A stretch of DNA of 64,000 bases from Amyelois transitella (lineage: Eukaryota > Arthropoda > Insecta > Lepidoptera > Pyralidae): the NCBI RefSeq assembly GCF_032362555.1, contig NC_083534.1, positions 3,395,001-3,459,000 of the forward strand. Reading direction: 5' to 3'. Every line of letters begins with the position of its first letter. Within the stretch, counting starts at the first letter, position 1. Under the pieces are notes generated by a model that did not search any database, was not told the origin of the DNA, and was given only the letters and a program-made list of their open reading frames with translations. The translations under genes and the position numbers were made by a program. Shown in pieces: positions 46,601 to 59,100 of this stretch.

Positions 46601-49600
46601 TAATTAAAAAAAAAAGAAATTGAAAATTAATTAAATTGAGAAAAAATTAAGTAAAATTCATTAATGTCAAAATAAATATGATAACTACAGTCAATGAAAT
46701 ACTTCCAAATGTCATAAAAATAAAATATCATTGTTACATTAATTTAAATTAAAATTTGGCATTAAATAGAATTTATGGTTAATCGTAGGTTAGTCTATGG
46801 TTCATCTATACTAATGTTATGAAACTGAAGAGTTTGTTTGTTTGAACGCGCTAATCTCAGGAACTAATGGTTCTAATTGAAAATTCTTTTGTGTGTTGAA
46901 TAGACCATTTGTCGAGGAAGGCTTTAGGCTGTATAACATCACGCTGCAACTATTAGGAGCGAAGAAATAATGGAGAATGTAAAAAATATCGGGGAAAATT
47001 AGGTATTCATCCTTGAGGGCTTCAATGATGCCCAAAATAAACTATTCCACGCGGACGAAGTCGCGGGAACAGCTAGTACTTCGGGCACTTTTGACCTGAC
47101 CCTTTACCAGGACGTCCTGTTACTGTTACCACCCAATACAGTACTACCACTTTAATAAGTTACACCGATGTACCTGCGCAGAAATCAATTTTTGTCATGG
47201 CGCAAAAAATCTGCGCCAATCATAGTGCGCCATTTGAACGCGGGATCAAAACCGTTCGCTATTGGCTAAGTCTGGAGTTCGCAGGAGCGCCACAACTGCA
47301 CAGCGTCGCAGTAGTCGGTAATGAGCGAGATACACGACTCCTGTTGTTTTGGGATTTAAAATCCTATGTAGTAGCAATAAGTTCGTTATTTTACTAATGT
47401 TTTCATTCGGCCAGATTCGGCGGTCGGTTGTACTATTCTGCGCCGTCGAACAATGCCGATGTAACTTAAAAAAGTGGTAGACCTGTATATTAATAGATTT
47501 AATGATTTCACATCAAGGTGACCACGACGCGATCCTGCTGATACTCCTCCTCCAGCGGCTGTACACCAAGTCGGAAATCATCCTGGGTCAAATCCGGGAA
47601 CGGTTCCCGGCCGTGAACGTGTGGGACCGGGAGGCGGTCACCAAGTCACACACGGCTGTGCAGTACAGCTTCCGTTGTCAGCTGGAGTACCAGCTTCACA
47701 TGATACAGGTATCTGTATATATTACACCAGGATACTGACTGACTGACGAGTCAGACATCATCCCGGGTGAAACCCGGGAGCGGTTCGCGGCCGTGAATTG
47801 AGAAAAATTATAACTGTTACTTGAGGTAAGGTTTCTGTACTCTCGACTGTATATCTCTATCAAAACATTCTTAAAACATACATATGGCCACGTCTATGTC
47901 CCTTGCGGGGTAGACAGAGCCAACAGTCTTGAAAAAACTGAATGGCCACGTTCAGCTATTTGGCTTAATGTTAGAATTGAGATTCAAGTAGTGACAGGTT
48001 GCTAGCCCATCGCCTAAAAGAGGAATCCCAAGTTTGTAAGCCTATCCCATAGTCGCCTTTTACGACATCCATGGGAAAGAGAGCGGAGTGGTCCTATTCT
48101 TTTTTTGTATTGGTGCCGGGAACCACACGGCACTCAAAACATTCATGTCATTGAAAACATTCTTAAAACTTAATACTAATGTCGTTAATAATTATTGTTT
48201 CATCCCTCAGTGCATAGTGTCAATGTGGTCTTCGGCCCTGGACTCCTGCAGCCCTGAAAATCTCCTCAAAGCAACCTCCGCCCTCCCGGACGCCGCTCAG
48301 CAGGAGCGCTCGCTCGATGCGCTCGCTCAACTGCTCAGAGCGAACGAACTCGATGAGAACTGCTCGCTTGAGGGTGAGTTAATCAATTTGACATATCATC
48401 TACAATTTTCCTCAACAATTAACAACAACAACGGAGAAAAGAACTTTTTCTGATTGGCCTGGGTCTTGGATGTTTATCTATACCTATAAGTATTTATTAT
48501 ATAATGCTGCAGTGCAGTTTGTTACCGCTTCTTCTGCTTGACTGACGCCTTGGAAGCGGCAGTAAACTTAGATTTAAGTAATTTATTTGACGTCAACCAA
48601 GTTTGTTAAACCATTCATTTTGACAATTATTAAGCGATATGAAGTATCCTATAATAATGAATAAAAAATTTCAATTTTGAATTTTTTTAATATAAAATAT
48701 CATATCGTCGAGTTAGTATCTCGTAACACAAGTTTTGGACTTACTTCGAGACTAACTCGATCAGTGTGATTTGTCTATAAAAAAAAATTAGTTACATCGT
48801 CACTCTGGAGAGGAGCCCGAGGTGCGCCTTTGACCATGGATCCTGGATTGGGTGAGTCAGGTTTTTACACGAAGCGACTCCCGTCTGACCTCCGCTACCT
48901 TTGCAGGGGATCCTAACCTGTATTGGATCATGGTGAAAACTGTACTATAGGAATGTCCTGGGCTTTTGCAGCCCCGAATCTCCCCTGAGAGCGAGTTAAG
49001 ATCTGTTGGACGCTCATCAAGAACGCATCAAGAATACAAATTAGGATTACTAATTTGGACAGTGCCTCTTTGTCGGTCGTTCCGCGCTCTCGCTTGCACT
49101 TCAAGCCTTACATGGAACGCCTCAGAGCGAGGTAACGCCGCATGAGTTATGTTTTTTCGCGCGTGCAGCCGGCTCAATCGAATTATAAGACGTTGTCACG
49201 TCGCAAGTTCTTTTCTCATCATGCACGAGCACCTCTAGCTGGCACTTTGAACAATGAATGTGCCGTGTGGTTCCCGGCACCAATACAAAAAAGAATAGAA
49301 TCACCCCATCTCTTTCCCATGGATGTCGTAAAAGGTGACTAAGGGATAAGGCTTGTAAACTTGGGATTCTTCTTTTAGGCGATGGGCTAGCAACCTGACA
49401 CTATTTGAATCTCAATTCAATCATTAAGCCAAACAGCTGATCGTGGCCTACTTTACAAGACTGTTGGTTCTGTCTAACCCGCAAGGGATATAGACGTGAT
49501 TATATGTATGCATGTATGTTGAACAATGACATTGCGCGCGTGCCCCAGGCGTGGAGCGCTGCTGGGGCTACCTGTCGGCCATGTGGGCGGCGCTGGCGCC

Positions 49601-52600
49601 GGCGCGCGCGCCGTGCCGCGACGGCGCGCTGCACGCGGCGCTGGCGCTGGCCGCGCTGGCGCGCGCGCTGCACGCCGACGTCACCGCGCTCTCGCACGTG
49701 CTGCAGGTAGGTACTTCTCTATCTATTAGCATAAAATTTTTTGTCATTATTTTACGTACATAGTATGGCAGTTGCTTCTCTATCTGTTACCATTCAATTT
49801 TGAATCATAATTTTACGTACATAGTACGGCATAGTTACCTTTGTTTAGCCTAATAATTGTTAATTTTGTGTCATTATTTTACATGGCATAGGTACCTTTG
49901 TTTAGCCTAATAATTGTTACGCATAATATTATTTGGCTTCAATAAGCCCGTCGGGATCCGGCACTTGTATCTACACAAAGTAAAATGTATTTCTGTGAGG
50001 ATCATTTTGATGTAAGTTTGATAATATTTGTTAAATTTACTTGTATTAAAATAATTTGGCATAACTTTTTAGGCATATTTCTTTAAGCATACCTTCTATT
50101 AGCATAACCTAACCTAACCTAAGAAGTACTCGCCTTATAGCGCATTACACTACATCTGCTCCGCGCAAAAAATTAAATAGTCTTAACTATATTTATGCCT
50201 ATTGAAATAGTATGCCAAAACCAATTATGCCAAAAAACTATTATGACAAAAAAATAGTATGCGTAACTCGTTATGCCAAACAAAAATAGGGCAAAAAAAA
50301 TTAGTCGAATGAAAGGGGTCCCGCTGCAGGTACTCTGATACTGGATGATACTGGCTGTTAAAGATGATCTTGGTTTGATTTTGAGAAATTGACGGTGAGA
50401 ATTTATGATGGTAAAAGTAAAACTGCACATGCTTGAATATAACACTGAACTGTTATAACTGATTAAGGTAGTTTGACAATAATAAGGTTATGAATTACAA
50501 TGGATGAATGTATTTAGTCATAAGGGTTGTCCACACTTAATATTTTTTATTTAACTAGAAATTACTTAAAAAACTATTTATATTGCAAAACAACGTTCGC
50601 CGGGACAGCCAGTATAGTATATACATAAAATCACGCCTTTCCTTCGAAAAGGTAGGCAGAGACTACATCATAACACGACCACTCCCAACATACATATAAT
50701 AGAAGTGAAATTCTATTCTTAAGCGCCCGAAATCACCCGTTCTCATTCTGTTGCGCTCAATAAAATGACTGACTCAACTAACTGACCTACTCGTCTCGCA
50801 GCCGTCTGATTACACGATCACTCCCAACATCCATATAATAAAAGTGAAATTCAATTCTTAAGCGCCCGAAATCACCCGTTCTCATTCCGTTGCGCTCAAT
50901 AAAATGACTGACTCAACTAACTGACCGACTCGTCTCGCAGCCGTCCGACCGTCAGCTGGAGATCGGTCAGTTGCACGACGACATCACGACCTTTACGACA
51001 TCGCTGCAGCAGCAGCTGAAGAGCATCCGCAGGCGGCTGCCGCCCGGGGTGCGGTTGGACGCCGTCGACATGGATTTGGCGGTAATGTGCAGTTATAGTA
51101 CACATACATACATACATAAATTCCCATACACATATGTATATACATACATACATTACCATACACTTATATACATACATAAATTACTATACACATATACATA
51201 CATAGATACATAAATTACCATACACATATATACATACATACATGCATGCATACATAAATTACCATACACATGCATACATACATAAATTCCCATACACATA
51301 CATACATAAATTCCCATACACGTACATACATACGTATGGTCACGACTATATCCCTTGCGGGGTAGACAGAGCCAACAGTCTTGAAAAGACTGAATGGCCA
51401 CGTTCAGCTGTTTGGCTTAGTGATGGAATTGAGATTCAAATAGTGACAGGTTGCTAGCCCAGCGGCTAAATGGAGAATCTCAAGTTTATAAGCCTATCTC
51501 TTAGTCGCCTTTACGACATCCATGGGAGAGATTTTATTTACAAAACGATAAATAAATGGTAGTCAATCAGTCAGTTTCTAATCTAAAATATCAGAGTCTT
51601 TGTAAGTGTCATTTCTTTTGAGGATAGTAAAATTCTGGTTCAAAATCCTTTTGGCAATTTATTGTCAGTTCTATAAATTGTGGAAATGGCAATAAATTGC
51701 GAAGTCAAACGAGTTGACTGATTAGAAAACAAAATTATAGCGCGATTTGTAAATTCAAGTCGATAAACTACGTCATCTATATACCTAACAAAAATCGAAC
51801 AACATTTTTATAGATAGGATATCCATGACGGCCTCTGTGGCGCAGCGGTAGTGCGCTTGTCTGTGACACCGGAGGTCCAGGGTTCGAATCCCGGCCAGGG
51901 CATGATGAGAAACGAACTTTCTCTGATTGGCCTGGGTCTTGGATGTTTGTCTATATAAGTATTTATTATAAAATATAGTATCGTTGAGTTAGTATCTCGC
52001 AACACAAGTTTCGAACTTACTCCGAGGCTAACTCAATCAGTGTAATTTGTCCGTATATATCATTTAAATGGAGGCTCCTGCCACTAATTTGTTACCCGCT
52101 TGTGAGTTACTTAATAAATATTTTTTCATTTTCATATTTATTTATTTATCCATACAAGTTATTTACTACGATACGATAATTTGGAGTATCACCATTCCAG
52201 TGTATTCCATTCACGTTATTTATGCACACGCCATACCGCTCCAAAATTAATCTCTCCTCTCATGGGTCTACTGGAAGAGATTTCTTTTGAAATAAGTAGC
52301 ACCTTTGTACTAACTAGTATTACTGTTATAAATGCTTCTGTATATAATTTTGTGTACATAAATAAATTGTGTGCCGTGTGGTTCCCGGCACCAATACAAA
52401 AAAGAATAGGACCACTCCATCTCTTTCCCATGGATGTCGTAAAAGGCGACTAAGGGATAGGCTTACAAACTTGGGATTCTTTTTTAGGCGATGGGCTAGC
52501 AACCTGTCACTAGTTGAATCTCAATTCTATCGTTAAGCCAAATAGCTGAACGTGGCCATTCAGTCTTTTCGAGACTGTTGGCTCTGTCTACCCCGCAAGG

Positions 52601-55600
52601 GATATAGACGTGACGGTATGTATGTATGTATGTATGTATAAATAAATAAATTCCCGCCAGCTGGTGGAGCGGCTGCGCGGCGAGTGCGCGCGCGCGCTGT
52701 GGCGGGCGGCGCGCGCGGCGTGGCTGTCGGCGCGCGCCGCCTGCGCCTGCGCCGCCAGCGCGGGCGCGGCCGGCGACGCCGCGCCGCTGCCCGCGCACCA
52801 GCTGCTCGCCGTGTGGGCGGCGGCCGTGGACAAGATATACCAACAGGTATGGTCGCTATACTATTGTTAACAACTATTTTATATATATACTATATGACGT
52901 AATATCGAATTCGTATTGAAATAACTAGTTCTACATTCATTAATGTAGACAATGTGTATTCGTCCATGATTTAGATTTAAGAGATCTATATTTGTACATT
53001 GACGTCCGATGAAAATGCTGCAGTGTAGTTTGTTCCGCCGCTTCTTCTACGCATGCGCTTTGGAAGCGGTAGTAGTTATAATTAGATTTAAGTGATGTGA
53101 CGTCAATAAGTGATACCTTGTATACAATTTTGAAAATAAATCTATTCTATTCTATTCTATTAAAATGTGATCCCTACAGTCGGATCGGTAAAGTGGCAGG
53201 TATTAAATGCATGTGACGCAATAACGCACAGGTTCGAATTCCACCTCGGTTATGTACCGATGACTGTTTTCAAAATTGTGTGCATTAAGCCAGATTTACA
53301 TTAAGAAATTACATACATACATAGCATCACGTCTGTATCCCTTGCGCAGTAGACAGGGCCAACAGTCTTGCAAAGACTGATAGGCCAAGTTCAGCTCTTT
53401 CGCTTGATGATAGAATTGAGATTTAAATAGTCACAAGTTGCTAGCTCATTACCTGAAAGGAGAATCACAAATTCATAAGCCTATCCCTTAGTCGCTTTTT
53501 ACGACATCCATGACATTGACAATTATTAAGCGATATATACATAGTATCCTATAGTAATGAATAAAAATTTTGAATTTTGAATACGTTTTGACAATTATTA
53601 AGCGATATATATATAGTATCCTATAGTAATGAATAAAAATTTTGAATTTTATGAATTTTTGTTACAGGATGACCACGGCCCTATACGCACAATAAAACAC
53701 TCCCTCGCGTCTGTCTCGGCCGATGTCGGCAAGCTGGCCAGCTTCGTGACTCAGAAGGAGTACGATATGATGTCACATACAAACGTGGTGCAGGAGAAGG
53801 TGAGTTATACATACATACATACATACATATAGTGGAAAGAGGTAGTCTCTGCCTACCCCTCCGGGAAAGAGGCGCGATTTTATGTATGTATGTATGTACG
53901 TACATATAGTCACGGCTATATCCCTTGCGTGCTTGACAGAGCCAACAGTCTTGTAAAGACTGATAGGCTCAGCTTTTTAGTTTGATGATGGAATTGAGAT
54001 TCAAATAGTGACAGGTTGCTAGCACATCGCCTAAAAGGAGAATTAAAAGTTTATAAGCCTATCCTTTAGTCGCTTTTTTTGTAAGTTATATAAATAGAAT
54101 AAATAAATAATAAATCTGTGCCGTGTGGTTCCCGGCACCATTACAAAAAAGAATAGGACCACTCCATCTCTTTTCCCACGGATGTCGTAAAAGGCGACTA
54201 AGTGATAGGCTTATAAACTTGGGATTCCTCTTTTAGGCGATGGGCTAGCAACCTGTCACTATTTGAATCTCAATTCTATCACTTAGCCAAGCCATTTGCT
54301 CTGTCTGCCCCGCAAGGGATATAGACGTGACTATATGTATGAATATATATATATGTATATATCAGAAAAAAAAAGAGTCATGGCCTAAATATATGACGTT
54401 TTGCAAATGGATTTAATCAATACAATTCTTTGAATTCCCAGCCTACTCCACCGGTGGTGATCAGGGCTCAAATGGTGAAGAAGCAGTTGGAGGAGACGAA
54501 GACGCTGACCATCAAGCTGGAGAACAAGGAGGCCGACGTCAAGGAGCTGAGGAAGGCGCTCAAGGTGAGCGCGGGTTCGATTCCCCGGACAATCCTACTA
54601 CTATTAAAAGGCGAAAGTTTGTATGGATGTTTGTTACTCTTTCACGCAAAAACTACTGAACCGATTACCATGAAATTTGGTATGTAGGTAGCTGAAGACC
54701 CAGAATAACACATAGGCTACTTTTTATCCCAGAGTTCCCGCGGGACTGATAGGGTTTCCATGCGGACGAAGTCGCGGGCGGCCTCTAGTAGAACAATAAA
54801 TTTTTGCATAGAATAGAACAGATTTATTTTCAAAACTAGCTTTCCCCCGCGACTCCGTCCGCGCGGATGTCGGTCTTCGCGTAGATGGTTTATTTCTCCA
54901 TTTTATTTTCAGTCCGGTCAATTTAGACCAAAAAATAGGAATGAAGCTACATTAATTCCCATCAAGCTGAAAATGAGTATAATTGTTTAAAACACAATCA
55001 AAAGCATTATTTCAAAATTCCCCATGATTCCGGTTTAAAGAAAAAAATTACCCAAGGTCAAAGGTAAGAAAATGGGATTTTCACGATTTTCTTCAAAACG
55101 TTTTATAGGAAAATTACCTCAGACATATATTGTAGATCATAAAGATATCTATAAAAAGGAATCAATATTTTTTTTTCAATAAAGCTACCGTTTCTGAGAT
55201 GAAAATGAAGATGATGATGATTACGATGCAAAAAGTTGCAAGCGTCATAATATGCATAAGCACGTCTCGTATATACTCTATGTAGCAGTAATATAAGTAA
55301 AAATATTGTTCTGTCGGCAATTTTAACTTGAATTCAAAATATAAAATATACATAAGTATAATGAAACCCAGTCCCTTCATTTATACTGTAGTGAAACCTT
55401 GAGACAACATCTGTCTCTCTGTTTAATTGTGTACGTGGCTAGGGTCGTATAGCTGCTTTATCTCAGAATGCTCAACACATGAAATACCGTTAGTCTTTAA
55501 AAATAGTTGTCCTTGCGGGGATACCGTTGTCGGCTATGGACACCACGGCCTCTCATGCCCTAGGAGTGCCGGCCGTTTAGAGCGCCATGCCGCCCTAAAT

Positions 55601-56118
55601 GATATAATCCTCCGTGCTCTTGCCACCATCCATGTTCCAGCCGTTCTAGAACCAAACGGTTTGGCTCAGGATGATGCCATGAGACCGGATGGTATGACTT
55701 TGGTACCCTGGTTGCGCCGTCTCATCTTCAGGTTACTAAATCTAAGGCCGTTCTGCTTCAAATGAGGCAAAAAACCTCAAAAGGCGCAAATATGTAGTTA
55801 TCGGTAATATCTATACTTTTGAACCTTTTGGGGTAGAAACTCTGGGACCGGGGGGCCTATCTGCCCATCAGCTTTTCCGACAATTGTCGAAAAAGCTAAT
55901 TGAGGTATCTCTTGACCGGAGGGCTGGAAATTATCTGGCTCAGAGAATCAGCATTGCCATTCGAATTGGCAATGATGCCAGCCTTCTGGGCACATTCCCA
56001 CATGTTGATGCTCTGCAAGGACTGTACAATTTATAAATTAAATTTTAGTTTGTAGTCATCTTTTTTCTTTCTTTTTACTACGCTTTTTATTAGCTTGGGT
56101 TGTATGTATGTATGTAGG

Positions 56119-56149
<31 letters not shown>

Positions 56150-59100
56150 CGGAATCTTTGACCTTAATTTTCACTGGTTTCTAAACGTCTGATCAACTTG
56201 GAACTTTGCACACGTATTAAGGACCGATGACAATGCAATATTTTGATAAGAGTTTCTCATTATCCTTATTAAAACTGCCAGGATTAATAAATTCATTTTT
56301 AGATCCTTCGTAAGAGAGTAAGAGAGACAGAGCTAGCCATTTCCATACAAGAAACCGAGAAGTTCTGACGTATAAGGAGTCCAAAAAAAATGTAATATAT
56401 TTCCATATAATGTTACTATTAACCTGAGGCTTCTTTATTTCATCGCATTGCTCCATTTAGAATTACCATTAGAAACCATAGTAGAATTAGTAGAATATTT
56501 TAAAACAATAAAAAATATATAAGTAATAAAACAAAAGTAATAAATGAAAATTGAACAACTAAATTTACAAAAATACAAGAATAAAGTTACTACCTACTGA
56601 ACTTTGCGATATTTAATACGTATTTAACATATTAATGCAATTCTTGAATTAACATTAGGTATCTTTTGCCTATTTATAATAGCAACACTGTAATACTCGT
56701 TTGGAAAATGAGTGACAGTTTTTTATGTCAAATAAGTTTTGCAGTAAGTTTTGATTGAATTCGATTCGAACACCTGTAAACTTTCTTTCTGTTGTTTTTT
56801 ACCGGTGCCTGTGTATTTACCTATTTGCACTTTGTTTTGTGCTGATAACTTGTCGTTATTTGGAGTTTGGAATCTTCCGTTGAGTCGAGCTTTGTTCTTC
56901 CGGATATTCGTGTGATTTTATCATCTGAGATTGGACTCTGACTGTGTTTACTGTGTTGTGCAGATATTTTGAGATAGGACTCCTGTAAAAAGTACCTTAT
57001 TATTTGAGATAGGAGTCCCAAGTTTGTGTTTGTTTTTGTGAAAGACAGATTTTACAACAAAAGTGCCACGATGTCTTCAGATAAACTTTGTTGCGTTCCT
57101 GGTTGTAAAGGCAGTGGAGGTATGTTTGAAATATTTTTATTCCTGTATCAATCTGCCTCTTAATCTTGTGGTTTGATTCCTGGCAAGGCCACAATCGAAA
57201 ATTATTACGTTTGCTGGATAGTCAAAAATATTATTAACAGTGATTTATCACTATAAAATTCTTTTCAACTGGGTTTAACAATCATCATACATACATATAA
57301 TCACGTCTATATCCCTTGCGGGGTAGACAGAACCAACAGTCTTGTAAAGACTGATAGGCCACATTCAGCTATTTGGCTTTAAGATAGAATTGAGATTCAA
57401 ATAGTGACAGGTTGCAAGCCCATCGCCTTAAAAAGAATCATGATCATGAGAATATTATGAGATTTAATCCAATCAGGCCACATATAACTTTAAGAAAGTT
57501 AGTTGTGAAAACCTCCGGCGATGGGCGCATGGTTGCGAAAGTCTTTTCTAGTAAGATAGTTATACCAGAAGTGTTTACTTCCAAAAAATAATTGTATAAA
57601 AAAACTAAAAAACTACCCGTTTTATTGCAAATCGAACTAAAAAATAGAAAATAAATAATAGTTTAAAAAAAACTAAAAAACTACGCTTTTATTGCTAATC
57701 AAACTAAATAATCAAACTAAAAAATAGAAAATAAAAATTAATGACAAAGGAATTCAGTAGTAGCAAGTCGAACAATCAGTTTAGTCAGTTGTAGTAGTAA
57801 TTACCTCGGATTAAAATTATAACAAAATTAAATTTATAAACAAAACAATTTAAATCAGAGTAAAAAGCGTGGGGTGCATTTTACTTCATTTTCATAACTC
57901 TCTTGTCATAAATATATGCTAATAGAATGATTTTAATATTTACTACATCAGGCACCCCACGCTTTTTACTCTGATTTAAATTGTTTTGTTTATAAATTTA
58001 ATTTTGTTATAATTTTAATCCGAGGTAATTACTACTACAACTGACTAAACTGATTGTTCGACTTGCTACTACTGAATTCCTTTGTCATTAATTTTTATTT
58101 TCTATTTTTTAGTTTGATTATTTAGTTTGATTAGCAATAAAAGCGTAGTTTTTTAGTTTTTTTTAAACTATTATTTTTATAAGTAGTTTTAGTTTTAATT
58201 TGATTATTGCATTGAATTTGAAAATTGTAATCTCTATTATTGTCCTAAGATGATTTTCTTCACTTATTCTATTTTATTTTAAAATTCTATTTTTTTTAAA
58301 ATAATAAATGCGAAAGTTAGTCTTGAGTGCCACTGCGTAGTGAAAACACGTGTTTATTCTAACCTATTTCAGACTTTTTCAAGTTTAATAATAAAAATGT
58401 TAAAAAAAACGCGCTAATAGTACACTACCTGAGAGGTGGCAAGGAAACGGATGCATATTATGACGCTTGCAACTTTTTGCATCGTTATATCACAGAAACG
58501 GTAGCTTTGTTGAAAAAAAATATTGATACCTTTTTTATAGATAACTTTATGATCTACAATTTATGTCTGATATAATTTTCCGATTTGAAAAACTTTCCGT
58601 TTTAAAGAAAATTGCGATACACCCATTTTTTGCCTTTGACCGTGAGTAAATTTTTTTCCTTAAACCGGAATCATGGGGAATTTTGAAATAATGCTTTTGA
58701 TTGTGTTTTAAATAATTATACTCATTTTCAGCTTGATGGGAATTAATGTAGCTATGTAGTATTTTTTTCATAGTAATTAGTAGCGGCCCGCTTGTGCAGA
58801 AAACGGTTCAAGCCAAAGCCGACTTTAGGCGCTACAGGTTACGGCGCTAAATCCACTGCGGGTAACGCAACGTGTGTTCGCGGTTCTACAGAACAACGTC
58901 TATGGATAAACTGAAAAATTAAGATTTTTTTTTCTTCGTATTTTTTCGGGATAAAAAGTATCCTATTTTACGCCCAGGATAATAAGGTATAATTATACCA
59001 AGTTTCATCAAAATCGAACCGTTAGTTTTCACGTGATGCCTGAACATACAGACAGACAGACAAAAATTTTTTTAATCACATTTTTGTATTTGGTATCGAT

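Noticed and set aside
49500-49729. Several overlapping frames on both strands
   Set aside because: Shadows of the GC-rich dynactin exon, where stops are rare in all frames.
50107-50124. CCTAA repeats like insect telomere TTAGG
   Set aside because: Only about three units inside an intron; too short to mean a telomere or a telomere-specific retroelement.
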